64,000 nt of DNA from Paenibacillus faecis (GCF_008084145.1 NZ_VSDO01000002.1:1054001-1118000); one strand, 5' to 3'; positions 34,071-43,524 are shown, numbered from the stretch's first letter. Program-made: numbers and translations. Notes: generated by a model not told the origin, from the letters alone.

Positions 34071-34095
34071 AGGCTGCCTTCGGGCAGTCTATTTG
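34071..34095 (+). terminator. Terminator after the FusB-like gene
   Basis: A stem AGGCTGCC / GGCAGTCT (34071-34078, 34083-34090) with a tight loop, then ATTTGTTTATT. Confidence 0.65.
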
Positions 34096-34258
34096 TTTAT
34101 TAAAATCACGCTGTTTTCCCAAATAAGAGACCGGTTGTCCCACTGGGAGTAATTAGGTAAAATATCATCGTAGACTCCAGTTCCGGGTATTTTTAACGTA
34201 AACCGTTTTCAACAGGGATGGAGGATTTCATTTCGTGACGATACAGGAGGATATACCC

Positions 34259-34276
34259 ATGAAGTTCAAACATTAA
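34259..34276 (+). other. Five-codon mini-ORF with consensus ribosome binding site
   Basis: Between 34096 and 34377 there is no full gene. It does contain ATG AAG TTC AAA CAT TAA (MKFKH) at 34259-34276, about seven bases after a consensus AGGAGG. A 13-codon GTG frame beginning at 34235 overlaps it in frame and also has GGAGG upstream. It is either a regulatory uORF for the next gene or the remnant of a lost gene. Confidence 0.4.
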
Positions 34277-34377
34277 CGCCTTGCTGAGATTGGATACAGG
34301 GCCCGGGCACCTCCATGCATCGATTTGTTGATTTCCGATTTGATGCGAACAAATCCAGCATGTGGAGGATGAAGAAG

Positions 34378-34944
34378 ATGAGCAAACCCTTAATGAATGT
34401 GGCTTTGGTATGCGGCCCCGATAACGATATGGAATTGCAGGCCATGCGTGCCGCTTTGGAATTATTTGGCGCAAGAGTTTTTACGTATTGGATCGGCCGG
34501 CCTAATGACCTGATTTCCGTGTTGAACGGAGAGGACATTTATCCGGATACGGATTTGATCGTGCTCCATTTTCACGGAGACGAAGGCAAAATGATTATGC
34601 CCGAACTGGGCGAAGACGTTTATGAAGACGGGGAACCGAAAGGGGATTTTGGTCCGGACGAGATTCGGCGCTATGCCAAGCTGGAAGGTAAAACCGTGAT
34701 CGGCAACGGATGCACGCTGGGGGACCCGGCTTTGTCCCGGGCTTTTCTGGACGCCGGCTGCCGGATTTACATCGGACCGGACGATTACCCGGAGGGCAAT
34801 GCGGCGCTGATGTTTTTGCTGCGTCTTTTTTACGAGATGTGCCAAAACCAGAAATCTATGAAAGAGGCTTACCGACTCGCCAGGTCCATGGATGAAGAAA
34901 ACATGACGATGTATCGAATTTATGAAAACGAGGCGTTGGTGTAA
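34378..34944 (+). CDS. Possible caspase/CHAT-fold (clan CD-like) protein
   Basis: A 188-residue cytosolic protein. It has LIVLHFHGDEGKMIMPELGE with a His-Gly motif in mid-protein, then VIGNGCTLGDPALSRAFLDA and CRIYIGPDDYPEGNAALMFL with a conserved-looking Cys. This His...Cys order and the (G/A)C-x-G-pALaxAFldAG pattern recall CHAT/caspase-like peptidase domains. I infer the fold from pattern only. No partner domain is present, which would be unusual, so a non-peptidase alpha/beta protein is also possible. ATG 34378 is spaced nine bases from GGAGG; ATG 34369 is too close to it. Confidence 0.5.
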   Translation: MSKPLMNVALVCGPDNDMELQAMRAALELFGARVFTYWIGRPNDLISVLNGEDIYPDTDLIVLHFHGDEGKMIMPELGEDVYEDGEPKGDFGPDEIRRYAKLEGKTVIGNGCTLGDPALSRAFLDAGCRIYIGPDDYPEGNAALMFLLRLFYEMCQNQKSMKEAYRLARSMDEENMTMYRIYENEALV

Positions 34945-35017
34945 AAGCCTGACTTCGACTTAGGGCAGGAATCTAGTACCCCATCAGCCATCGTAGTAGG
35001 AAAAAATGAGTCACTCA

Positions 35018-35050
35018 CAGAAATAGCGGTCTTTTGGGCCGCTATTTCTG
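35018..35050. terminator. Terminator after CHAT-like gene
   Basis: A perfect 12-bp stem CAGAAATAGCGG / CCGCTATTTCTG (35018-35029, 35039-35050) is followed by TTTGATTTGG, about 75 bases after the stop. Confidence 0.75.
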
Positions 35051-35190
35051 TTTGATTTGGCTCTAAGGGGATAATAGTACCGTTATTACCTCCCACGGCT
35101 GTCAGAGGATAGCGGGCTAAACCGAAAAGCTATAAAACGAGAGCCGGAGTGCCGCTACTGCCATAGCTTTTAATCCGGCGATTCTATTTA

Positions 35191-35219
35191 TTGAAACGTT
35201 TCCATTCCAATGTTATGCT
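35191..35219 (+). promoter_or_regulatory. Promoter of the lacI-type gene with overlapping operator
   Basis: TTGAAA (35191-35196), 17 bp, TATGCT (35214-35219). The palindrome GAAACGTTTC (35193-35202) covers the -35 box, so the LacI protein probably represses its own gene. The same core is found again at 36255-36264. Confidence 0.75.
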
Positions 35220-35253
35220 GATGTTCAGAGAAAGTTAACAACGGGGGAGTTCT

Positions 35254-36222
35254 ATGACGAGTATCAAGGATATCGCGCAAATAGCCGGTGTGGCTGTAGG
35301 AACGGTCTCCCGGGTGATCAACAACTCGGGACCGGTCAAATTGGAAACGCGCCGGAAGGTGGAAGAGGTCATCCGGCGGATGAACTATGTGCCCAATGAA
35401 GTAGCCCGGAATTTTAAAATGCAGAAGTCCAAGATGGTTGCGCTGCTGCTGCCCAGTATCTGGCATCCGTTTTTTTCGGAATTAGCTTACTATATCGAGG
35501 ATGAGCTTGATCAAAGCGGTTTCAAGCTGATGCTCTGCAACAGCGGGGGCAAACCGGAGAAGGAGCTGTACTACCTGGATATGCTCCGGCAGAACAAGGT
35601 GGCGGGGATTGTGGGAATTACTTATAACGATATTGAGAAGAATGTCGGTCCGGAAATTCCGATGGTCAGCATCGACCGGCGCTTCGACCGGAAAATTACC
35701 TGTGTGACCTCGGACAATTTCGAAGGAGGGCGGATCGCTTTGCAGGAACTCGTTAAGGCAGGTGTCCAAAGACCCGTCTTCATCGGAGCGGTGGCGGCCA
35801 TGTCCAGCGAAACGATGAACCGCAAGGCGGGTTTTGTCCATGAAGCGCAGCGGCTTGGCGTGGATGGTTCCGTCTTTGAGCGACCGGATCCCATCATGGA
35901 CGAAGAGGCTTACTTCGATGAATTTTTCCGGATTCATCCGGAAGCCGACGGCGTGTTCGCCATTAATGATATGTTTGCCGCCAAATATATCGACCGGGCG
36001 GTGAAGCTGGGATTAAAGGTGCCGGAGGATGTCAAGGTTATCGGCTATGACGGAATTCAGAGCCATACCTATTTCCATCCGGTGTTGTCCACGATTCGTC
36101 AACCTGTGGAAGCTATGGCGCGAACGGCCGTTCAACTGCTCTTTCGGAAAATGAACGGAGAGGGTCTGCCGCGGGAAACCTATCGGCTGCCCGTTATTTT
36201 CAGGCGGGGCGAAACAACCTGA
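35254..36222 (+). CDS. LacI-family transcriptional regulator
   Basis: A 322-residue repressor: N-terminal LacI helix-turn-helix and hinge (TSIKDIAQIAGVAVGTVSRV, VEEVIRRMNYVPNEVARNF), then a periplasmic-binding-protein-like ligand domain (VVSID-like MVSIDRRFDR, GVFAINDMFAAKYIDRAVKL, VIGYDGIQSHTYFHPVLSTI). It should release its operators when a sugar binds. Two palindromes with GAAACGTTTC lie before its own start and just after its stop, before the sensor kinase gene. ATG 35254 follows GGGGGAG. It heads the GH32/ABC sugar operon. Confidence 0.9.
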   Translation: MTSIKDIAQIAGVAVGTVSRVINNSGPVKLETRRKVEEVIRRMNYVPNEVARNFKMQKSKMVALLLPSIWHPFFSELAYYIEDELDQSGFKLMLCNSGGKPEKELYYLDMLRQNKVAGIVGITYNDIEKNVGPEIPMVSIDRRFDRKITCVTSDNFEGGRIALQELVKAGVQRPVFIGAVAAMSSETMNRKAGFVHEAQRLGVDGSVFERPDPIMDEEAYFDEFFRIHPEADGVFAINDMFAAKYIDRAVKLGLKVPEDVKVIGYDGIQSHTYFHPVLSTIRQPVEAMARTAVQLLFRKMNGEGLPRETYRLPVIFRRGETT

Positions 36223-36254
36223 AGCATTCCGGCCGGTTGTTTCACGAAAAAGTG

Positions 36255-36264
36255 GAAACGTTTC
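36255..36264 (+). promoter_or_regulatory. Second LacI-type operator
   Basis: GAAACGTTTC inside GTGGAAACGTTTCAC, between the lacI stop and the sensor kinase gene. It shares its ten-base core with the operator at 35193, so the LacI protein probably controls the downstream two-component and transport genes. Confidence 0.75.
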
Positions 36265-36395
36265 ACTTTTTTATGACAGCGCTTCCTTATTGGCGTTCGA
36301 GCGCCGGTTCTCACCCCAAATGTCTCAAATAGCATCGGCTCTTGGCGACGACGAACGCGGGAAGCCTAGCGACATCAAGGAAGGGGTTGTCTTCT

Positions 36396-38132
36396 ATGAA
36401 CCGCAAACCGCACAAAAAAAACAATCTCGTTTTCAACATGCTTTATAAACGTTTTCTTTTGGTGATCGCTTCCATCCTGATCATCGCCATTCTTTTCGGC
36501 GTCGCCTTGTTTTTGCGCAGTCAGCGGTATTATTCGGAGATCATCTATAACAAACAGGTCGAGCGGCTAAAATTCGTTCATCGCGATATCGAAAGCGAAA
36601 TCGAAACGATCAAACGCATTCAGTACGGAGTCTTGATGGACGAAAGTGTCGATAATTTGCGCTATCTCTATTCATCCAGCCCTTACTTCCTGCGCTATCA
36701 AATGATTCATTCGATGATGGATCAAATGAAATCGCTGAAAAACAGCAGCCGCTTGGTATCGGACGCGGGCGTTTACTTTAAATCCATCGGCAAAGTGATC
36801 GGCAGCGAGGAAATTAACGATATGGAACCCAAGGCCTGGATGGAGATGGAGCAGGTTTTGTTTCCAAACGCTTCTACGCTGATGACCTACCATAATCGCT
36901 TAATCGTTTTGGAAGCGGTTACTAACGCGCAGGACAACCCGTCTCTGGATTGCGTCCTGATCGTGGAACTGGACAAGCGGGCGATCGAAGAACAGTTAAA
37001 GAACGCGCTGCTGACCGACGAGGACATGATCGTGCTCACCGGCGGCGAGCGGCAGTTTATCGTGGCCAGCGGGCACGAGGGCTACACCTTGCCTATCGAT
37101 GAGGCGATTTCCGGGCAGCACGTGAAACTCGCCGACAAGAAATTCGACGTGATCCGGAGCGAGTCCGAAGTTCTCGGAACCCGGCTTCTATGGCTGTATG
37201 TCGATAACTCGAATCAGGTTCTGATCGGAATCGGACTTACGCTTTTGCTGTTATTTATCGCGCTCATCGCGCTCATCGTACTGTCCGGCTTTCTCGACTC
37301 CTACCGCCGCGTCTACCACCCCCTGAAGCTTCTGCTGGAGGATGCCTTCGAGCAAGTGCGATCCGGTAATTTCAAGTACAGGATAATCCACCACGAACAG
37401 ACGTATTTTGCCGAGCTGTACGACAGCTTCAATGAAATGGTCGGCCAGATCGACTTCTTGATTGAAAAAGATTTAAAGCAGCAGCTTCTGATCAGCCATG
37501 CCCAGTTGAAGCACCTGCAGGCGCAGATCAATCCTCATTTCATGTATAACAGCTATTATCTTCTATATCGCATGATCAAAATGAGAGATTACGAAAACAG
37601 CGTCGTATTCTGCGAGCATCTCGGCAAATTTTACGAGTATATTACCCGGGACGGCGAGGATGAAAAAACGCTTGCGGAAGAGGTGGCACACGCGCGGAAC
37701 TACGCGTCCATTCAAAGTTTTCGCTTCAAAAATCGCGTGAGCATCGAATTTGCCGAACTGCCTGTCCGGTGGACCCACACGCCGGTTCCCCGCCTGATTC
37801 TCCAGCCCTTGCTGGAAAACGCCTTTCAGTACGTGTTTGAAAAAGTGCCTACGGACACGGCCGGCATCTTAAGCGTCTCCTTCCGGGAGAATGGGGAGGA
37901 GTTGGTCATCCGCGTCGAAAATAGCGGAGACCTCGACAGGAGCGCGTTAGAGCCTATCCGAGCCCTGATCGAGCAGGGAAGTAAGGTTGGACAGACCACG
38001 GCGTTAAGGAATATTCATAAACGAATGCAAATTTATTTCGACGAACGTGCCGGACTGAGCATATCGCAATCACCGCTTGGCGGACTATGCGTCGAGATTA
38101 CTATACCGCACGGAGAAAGCGAGGGGGAATGA
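36396..38132 (+). CDS. YesM-type sensor histidine kinase
   Basis: A 578-residue membrane sensor. Two transmembrane helices (about 16-37 and 283-307) flank an extracellular Cache-like domain. A HAMP region follows, then the His_kinase motif QAQINPHFMYNSYYLLYRMI with the phospho-acceptor His at about residue 387 and an HATPase_c domain (RLILQPLLENAFQYVF). It should pass phosphate to the AraC-type response regulator encoded just downstream. ATG 36396 has AAGGAAGGGG upstream; the frame reaches back to 36342 but without a site. The ATGA overlap with the regulator gene shows tight coupling. Confidence 0.88.
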   Translation: MNRKPHKKNNLVFNMLYKRFLLVIASILIIAILFGVALFLRSQRYYSEIIYNKQVERLKFVHRDIESEIETIKRIQYGVLMDESVDNLRYLYSSSPYFLRYQMIHSMMDQMKSLKNSSRLVSDAGVYFKSIGKVIGSEEINDMEPKAWMEMEQVLFPNASTLMTYHNRLIVLEAVTNAQDNPSLDCVLIVELDKRAIEEQLKNALLTDEDMIVLTGGERQFIVASGHEGYTLPIDEAISGQHVKLADKKFDVIRSESEVLGTRLLWLYVDNSNQVLIGIGLTLLLLFIALIALIVLSGFLDSYRRVYHPLKLLLEDAFEQVRSGNFKYRIIHHEQTYFAELYDSFNEMVGQIDFLIEKDLKQQLLISHAQLKHLQAQINPHFMYNSYYLLYRMIKMRDYENSVVFCEHLGKFYEYITRDGEDEKTLAEEVAHARNYASIQSFRFKNRVSIEFAELPVRWTHTPVPRLILQPLLENAFQYVFEKVPTDTAGILSVSFRENGEELVIRVENSGDLDRSALEPIRALIEQGSKVGQTTALRNIHKRMQIYFDERAGLSISQSPLGGLCVEITIPHGESEGE

Positions 38133-39772
38133 TGAACCATTCGGGTCAAAAACTGCTGATCGTGGACGATGAGCCCACCATTGCCGACGGATTACGGATG
38201 ATGTTTCGCGAACGGAAGGAGCTCGGGCTGGCGGTGGAGGCCGCTTATTCTTCGAAAGACGCACTTCTTCTATTTACGGCTTTTCGCCCGGATGTGGTTC
38301 TGCTTGACATTCATATCCCGGGTATATCCGGGCTCGAATTGGCGGGACGGATGCGCGAAATTCACCCCGCCGTCAAAATTATTTTTCTGACCGGCTACGA
38401 TTATTTCGAGTACGCCTACAAGGCGATCAAGCAAGACGCTTACGACTATATTCTGAAAACCGAGGGAGACGACAAAGTGATCGCGGCGGTGGCGGCGGCC
38501 CTGGACCGGATCGCGTACGAGCAAGGACTGGAAAACCAGTATGTTGAGGCCCAAGCTCGCCTTGCCACCATGCTCCCGGTGTTCAGGGATCATCTGCTGT
38601 CGGCGCTGCTAGCCGAATCTTCGCCCGACGCGGACGCGATGTCCCTTACGATGAACGAGTTGGGGGATTCCTTCATGCCGGATCACCCCGTGCTGGTTCT
38701 CCTCGGGCGAAACTGCTCCGAGCAAATGTCCTTCACGAGGAAAGGGCTCGTTCAATTGACTGTGGAGCAGATCCTTAAGGCCCAATTGCAGCCTTCTCCT
38801 CTGCAAATTCTCAGCACAAGCCATCGGGAAGATATTCTCTGGTTTCTGGTCGGCCGGGACAGTGAACTTGGCCCGCCTACCGTACCGATGCCGCTCCTGG
38901 AGGACATTCAGGGGATTCTGGCGGAACGTACGGGATGCAAACTATCTTTTGTACTGGCGAAAGAAGCAGGAAGCTGGATGGAAATCGGCCGCGTTTACCG
39001 GTCGCTTCAAAGGACGCTGGCGCTTTTTGATCTGTGCAGCCAGGAAGGAATCGCTACGGAAGGAGACCGATATCCGGGAGAGTCGTTCACTTCGGAGGAC
39101 GAAGAGTGCGCCGTTGTCTTACGTTTGCTGCCGCGTGTGGAATTGCTCCGGACTCATCTGCAAAGCGGCAATCTGGAATCGTTCCGAAACCTACTGGACG
39201 AGGTGTGCCGGGTGCTGTCCCGGATTCGCAACGCCTATCCGCTGCATACGATGGAACTTTATCTTGCGGCCGGCAAAACGCTGCTCGGCCATTTGAACGA
39301 AACCCGGCTGTACTCGGCGTTGCCGGAGGACATCGATTTGACGCTGCTGTACACGCCCACGCAAATGCAGAGCTGGGTGGAGCGGGCCGCGTATCTGAAC
39401 AAGCTGGGCCGCGCGCTGTGCGAAGCGGCGGACACGGAGCGTCGGGCCAATGCGGAGACGACCATAAGCCGGATCAAAGAATATATCAACCAGCATTTGG
39501 CGGCGGATCTCTCCTTGAACGCGCTCGGGCGGGCGACAGGCTTCAACCCCAGTTATCTTTCGCGGATGTTCAAGCGAGAGGTGGGAATTGGGGTTCACGA
39601 TTATATCACCCGCTGCAGGATCGATCTGGCCCGGTCGCTGCTGACCCACACGAAAATGAAAATTTACGAGATTTCCCAAAAATGCGGATATGACAATACC
39701 AACTATTTTATCCGGAACTTCAAAATACTAGAAGGCCTTACGCCGCAGGAATACAGGAATCGCCACGCTTAA
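38129..39772 (+). CDS. YesN-type AraC response regulator
   Basis: A 547-residue two-component regulator. The receiver (about 8-125) has acidic pocket DDE (VDDEP), phospho-Asp in LLDIHIPGISG and the TG(Y)DYFEYAYKAIKQDAYDYI switch region with Lys near LKTEGDD. The middle of about 300 residues is a variable linker. Residues about 445-547 carry AraC helix-turn-helix motifs (LNALGRATGFNPSYLSRMFK, ISQKCGYDNTNYFIRNFK, GLTPQEYR). It probably activates the adjoining ABC transporter and GH32 genes. The start overlaps the kinase stop (ATGA), with GAGGGGG as the binding site. Confidence 0.9.
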   Translation: MMNHSGQKLLIVDDEPTIADGLRMMFRERKELGLAVEAAYSSKDALLLFTAFRPDVVLLDIHIPGISGLELAGRMREIHPAVKIIFLTGYDYFEYAYKAIKQDAYDYILKTEGDDKVIAAVAAALDRIAYEQGLENQYVEAQARLATMLPVFRDHLLSALLAESSPDADAMSLTMNELGDSFMPDHPVLVLLGRNCSEQMSFTRKGLVQLTVEQILKAQLQPSPLQILSTSHREDILWFLVGRDSELGPPTVPMPLLEDIQGILAERTGCKLSFVLAKEAGSWMEIGRVYRSLQRTLALFDLCSQEGIATEGDRYPGESFTSEDEECAVVLRLLPRVELLRTHLQSGNLESFRNLLDEVCRVLSRIRNAYPLHTMELYLAAGKTLLGHLNETRLYSALPEDIDLTLLYTPTQMQSWVERAAYLNKLGRALCEAADTERRANAETTISRIKEYINQHLAADLSLNALGRATGFNPSYLSRMFKREVGIGVHDYITRCRIDLARSLLTHTKMKIYEISQKCGYDNTNYFIRNFKILEGLTPQEYRNRHA

Positions 39773-39853
39773 AGGGGGAGCGCCAAAACAGGTAAAGGGA
39801 TAGAGATAAAAGTCCAAAGATTAGCATGGGAATGGAACGCGAAAAGCCGGATA

Positions 39854-40819
39854 ATGAAATTGCGATCGCAAAGTAAGCGCTTTAAAAAGGGGGAGATTAG
39901 AATCGCAGTATCCGGCAAACCGAAGAGAAAATGGTTTCTGGCAGAGCTTCCGTTCCATGTCATGCTTTTGCCGGCGGTCATCCTGACCCTCATTTTCCGT
40001 TATGTTCCCATCGCGGGTTTATCCATCGCCTTTATGGATTACCAACCGGTTTTCGGTCTTTCCGACCAGAGGTGGGTAGGCTGGGATAATTTTGAATACG
40101 TTTTCAATTTGCCCGGATTTTTCAACGTGCTGTGGAACACCTTGTTTATCGCCGTGATGAAAATCGTCGGCAATCTGATCGTGCCGGTCGTGTTCGCCCT
40201 GCTGCTTAATGAAGTCCGTAACCGGTGGTTCAAGCAGTCGGTACAGACGATGCTGTATTTGCCGCATTTTCTGTCGTGGGTGGCGCTGGCCGGCGTGCTC
40301 ATCGATATTTTGTCTCCGTCGTCGGGCATCATCAACAATCTGCTGACCGGGCTGGGGATGAAGCCGATCTTTTTTCTCGGGGATCCGGCCACCTTTCCGT
40401 ACACGCTCGTCTTCACCGACGTATGGAAAGAATTCGGCTGGGGGACGATCATTTACCTCGCGTCGATCACCACGATCGACCCGACGCAATACGAGGCCGC
40501 TATTATCGACGGGGCGGGCAGATGGAAACAAACCCTGCACGTCACGCTGCCCGCCCTGGCGCCGGTCATGCTGCTGCTGATGGTGCTCGGTATCGGTAAT
40601 GTGCTGCAGGCCGGCTTTGACCAGGTATATAACTTGTACAGTCCGCAGGTCTACAGCACGGGAGATATAATCGACACACTCGTGTACCGCATCGGGATCG
40701 TGGACGTGCAGTTCGGCCCTGCCACCGCCGTCGGCTTTTTCAAATCGGTCGTGTCCTTCGTGTTGATCGTGATCGGCTATAAGCTGGCCAACAAATGGGC
40801 AGGATACAAGGTTTTCTAG
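39854..40819 (+). CDS. Sugar ABC transporter permease (LplB-like)
   Basis: A 321-residue inner-membrane protein with six transmembrane helices and a MalF-like EAA loop, YEAAIIDGAGRWKQTLHVTL (about residues 215-234), which docks onto the ATPase. The family imports oligosaccharides. ATG 39854 (MKLRSQSKRF) is not well preceded by a binding site. The alternative at GTG 39910 (MSGKPKRKWFLAELPF) follows AAAGGGGGAG and would give 302 residues with the same helices. No ATP-binding subunit is encoded in the operon; such systems often use a shared MsmX-type ATPase. Confidence 0.85.
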   Translation: MKLRSQSKRFKKGEIRIAVSGKPKRKWFLAELPFHVMLLPAVILTLIFRYVPIAGLSIAFMDYQPVFGLSDQRWVGWDNFEYVFNLPGFFNVLWNTLFIAVMKIVGNLIVPVVFALLLNEVRNRWFKQSVQTMLYLPHFLSWVALAGVLIDILSPSSGIINNLLTGLGMKPIFFLGDPATFPYTLVFTDVWKEFGWGTIIYLASITTIDPTQYEAAIIDGAGRWKQTLHVTLPALAPVMLLLMVLGIGNVLQAGFDQVYNLYSPQVYSTGDIIDTLVYRIGIVDVQFGPATAVGFFKSVVSFVLIVIGYKLANKWAGYKVF

Positions 40820-40847
40820 CCGCTTATACGAAAGGGGGGTTACGGCT

Positions 40848-41735
40848 ATGGAAAATTCCGCATCCAGAAAAGCATTTGTGGTTTTTAACGCTCTGCTCTT
40901 GTCGTTTATGGCCTTTATCTGTCTGCTGCCGATTCTGAATTTGATCGCGGTCTCGTTCAGCTCTCGCTCGGTGGTCGAGGCCAATCAGGTCGGACTTTGG
41001 CCAAAAGGCTTTAATACCAGCTCGTTTCAATACATTTTTGCAAATCCGCAATTTTTCAAATCGCTGTGGATTACAGTGGAACGAACCTTCCTGGGCTGGG
41101 CCATGGAACTTGTGCTGACGATTCTGGTCGCCTACCCTCTGTCCAAGTCCAAAAGGGTGTTTCGCCTTAGAGGGTTCTATGTTTGGTTTTTCATGGTGAC
41201 CATGGTGTTCAACGGAGGCCTGATTCCCACGTACCTCGTGGTCAACGAGCTTCATCTGGTCAATTCCGTTTGGGCGCTGATTTTGCCGGAAGCGGTGGCG
41301 ATGTTCAATGTCCTGCTGATGCTGAATTTCTTCCGGACGATTCCCGGCGAGTTGGAGGAGGCGGCTCTGATCGACGGAGCCGGGTGGCTGGTTACGATGG
41401 TAAGGGTCTATTTGCCGCTCAGTCTGCCTTCATTGGCAACGATCACGCTCTTCATCCTCGTCCGCCATTGGAACAGCTGGTTCGACGGGCTGATTTTCAT
41501 GAACATGCCGGACCGTTATCCGCTGATGACCTTTTTGCAAACGATGGTCCTGAACCTGGATCTGTCGCAGCTTTCGTCGACGGCGCTCGCGAACAATCCG
41601 CAGCTTTTGGAAATCACCGGCAGGTCGCTGCGATCGGCGATGATTCTGGCCTGCACGCTGCCGATTTTGCTGGTCTACCCGTTCTTGCAGAGATTTTTCG
41701 TCAAGGGGATGCTTTTGGGGAGCGTGAAGGGCTAG
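40848..41735 (+). CDS. Sugar ABC transporter permease (YtcP/LplC-like)
   Basis: A 295-residue inner-membrane protein with six transmembrane helices and the EAA loop LEEAALIDGAGWLVTMVRVY. It pairs with the preceding permease to form the channel. ATG 40848 follows AAAGGGGGG. The C-terminal YPFLQRFFVKGMLLGSVKG is typical of the second permease of Lpl-type systems. It is 28 bp from the upstream permease and 50 bp from the binding protein gene, so one transcript is expected. Confidence 0.9.
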   Translation: MENSASRKAFVVFNALLLSFMAFICLLPILNLIAVSFSSRSVVEANQVGLWPKGFNTSSFQYIFANPQFFKSLWITVERTFLGWAMELVLTILVAYPLSKSKRVFRLRGFYVWFFMVTMVFNGGLIPTYLVVNELHLVNSVWALILPEAVAMFNVLLMLNFFRTIPGELEEAALIDGAGWLVTMVRVYLPLSLPSLATITLFILVRHWNSWFDGLIFMNMPDRYPLMTFLQTMVLNLDLSQLSSTALANNPQLLEITGRSLRSAMILACTLPILLVYPFLQRFFVKGMLLGSVKG

Positions 41736-41785
41736 AAAGCCAGTATTTCGTGTCATAACCACATTTGATCAAGGGGGAGAGAAAT

Positions 41786-43507
41786 TTGAAAAAACGGAAA
41801 ACGAGAGCGCTGAGAGGGTCACTGATTGCCATGCTCGTTCTGACGATGGCCGCCATGTCGGCATGCGGAGGCGCGACAAAGTCGGGCCAGCCGGAGCAGC
41901 CCGATACCGGGGCCGTTTCAACGCCGGCAAACGACGGTCCATTGGTGAAGTACGAGCCGGCCATCGAGCTGTCCGCGATGAAGAATCTGTACGGGGATGA
42001 GAGATACCTTCCCGGCGACGATCTGAACAACAATGTTTGGACCCGGGCCTACGAGAACGAACTGGGCATCAAAATCAATTATCAATGGGCGGTAGCCGGC
42101 GAAGGCTTCCAGCAAAAGGTGACGATGGCGGTGGCCTCCGACGATCTGCCCGAGCTGATGACGCTTCCGGCAAAGGATTACTTTACACTTGCCAAGGCGG
42201 GCAAACTGGCCGACTTGACGCCGTATTTTGACAAATACGCTTCGGACACGTTAAAGGCCACCTTAAACGCGGACGGCGGAAATCAGATGAAGACCGCTTA
42301 CGTGGACGGCAAGCTTTACGGGATTCCGCAGACGGGCGGCTTTGACGCCACGGCAGACATGATCTGGATTCGCCAGGACTGGCTCGAAAAGCTGAATCTC
42401 CCGGTTCCCAAAACGTTGGATGATGTCGTAAAGATCGCCAAAGCGTTCCGTAATGAAGACCCTGACGGCAACGGGATCAAAGACACGTTCGGCATCGGTT
42501 TTCAGAAGGATCTGGTCAGTTCGACCGGCAGCTTTGAAGGCTTCTTCGCCGCCTATCATGCTTACGGCAAGGCTTGGATTCGGGGCGAAGACGGGGTGAT
42601 TTCCTACGGGGCTATCAAGCCGGGGATGAAAGAGGCTCTGGCGAAGCTGAGGGAGCTGTTTGCGGAGGATCTGATTGACGTGGAGTTCGGCGTCAAAGAT
42701 TGGAAGAAGGTCGGCGAAGATATCGCGGCCGGGAAGGTCGGCCTGTTCTATGGACGGGAAGGATTGCCGTGGATGAGCGCCAAGGACGCCATCGTGAACA
42801 ATCCGCAGGCCGATTGGATTTGCGTACCGATCGTTTCGGCCGACGGCCAGCCGGCCAAGCCCGTTACGACCGTGACGATGGAGCGTTATTTTGCCGTACG
42901 TGCCGATGTGAAGCATCCGGAAGCGCTCTTGAAAATCATCAACCTGTTCCAGGACAAAATCAACAATCCGAAAACGACCATGGAAACGCTGAATACGTTT
43001 GGCGTGGATCCGAAAAGCGGGATTAATTTCGCCGCTTACGCCTTCGGCGGACTCGATCCGTCCGAGGATAAACCGAATAAATACTTCAAGCAAATCAACG
43101 ACGTGCTGCAGGGCAAGGAGAAGGTGGAAAACATCCATCCGGAAGCGATCCGTTACTACAACACGATCAAAAATTATATGGACAACGGGATGGATAAGGG
43201 AGCCGATCCGCTGGGCTGGAACTACTATAAATTCCTCGGTCCCGATAGCTCCTGGAAGGTGATCGGCTATTACCGCGACAACCAATTGCTCGAACGGTCG
43301 GCCTGGTTCGGCTTGCCGACGGCGACGATGGGCCAGAAGGGCGCCACGCTGGACAAGTTGCAGGAGGAGACGTTCATCAAGATCATCACCGGCAGCGCTC
43401 CGGTCTCCGACTTCGATGCGTTCGTAGAAAATTGGAAGAAGCTAGGCGGTGACCAGATTACCAAGGAAGTGAATGAATGGTACAACGCTACTTTTGAAGC
43501 CAAATAG
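41786..43507 (+). CDS. Extracellular solute-binding lipoprotein (LplA-like)
   Basis: A 573-residue lipid-anchored binding protein that captures a saccharide for the two permeases. The signal peptide ends with a lipobox around MSACGG (Cys at about residue 27). The mature protein has family motifs such as NNVWTRAYENELGIKINYQW, an EF-hand-like DPDGNGIKDTFGIG loop, and KPVTTVTMERYFAVRADV. TTG 41786 is chosen because GGGGGAG lies six bases before it; TTG 41765 precedes that site. The protein is longer than classical SBPs, as usual in this Lpl-type family. Confidence 0.88.
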   Translation: MKKRKTRALRGSLIAMLVLTMAAMSACGGATKSGQPEQPDTGAVSTPANDGPLVKYEPAIELSAMKNLYGDERYLPGDDLNNNVWTRAYENELGIKINYQWAVAGEGFQQKVTMAVASDDLPELMTLPAKDYFTLAKAGKLADLTPYFDKYASDTLKATLNADGGNQMKTAYVDGKLYGIPQTGGFDATADMIWIRQDWLEKLNLPVPKTLDDVVKIAKAFRNEDPDGNGIKDTFGIGFQKDLVSSTGSFEGFFAAYHAYGKAWIRGEDGVISYGAIKPGMKEALAKLRELFAEDLIDVEFGVKDWKKVGEDIAAGKVGLFYGREGLPWMSAKDAIVNNPQADWICVPIVSADGQPAKPVTTVTMERYFAVRADVKHPEALLKIINLFQDKINNPKTTMETLNTFGVDPKSGINFAAYAFGGLDPSEDKPNKYFKQINDVLQGKEKVENIHPEAIRYYNTIKNYMDNGMDKGADPLGWNYYKFLGPDSSWKVIGYYRDNQLLERSAWFGLPTATMGQKGATLDKLQEETFIKIITGSAPVSDFDAFVENWKKLGGDQITKEVNEWYNATFEAK

Positions 43508-43524
43508 GAGGAGGCCAGCTATCG

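Noticed and set aside
35125..35171. Inverted repeat AAAAGCTAT/ATAGCTTTT upstream of lacI
   Set aside because: It is AT-rich, has a long loop and lies before the mapped promoter. It may be a weak hairpin but I cannot assign a role.
36255..36264. Reading the second operator as a CcpA catabolite-responsive element
   Set aside because: Only about 10 of 14 positions fit, and the same GAAACGTTTC core is found on the lacI promoter, so a LacI-type operator is the simpler explanation.
42263..43285. Antisense frame of about 340 codons opposite the solute-binding lipoprotein gene
   Set aside because: It is a shadow of codon bias; the plus-strand gene has clear signal peptide, operon context and family motifs.
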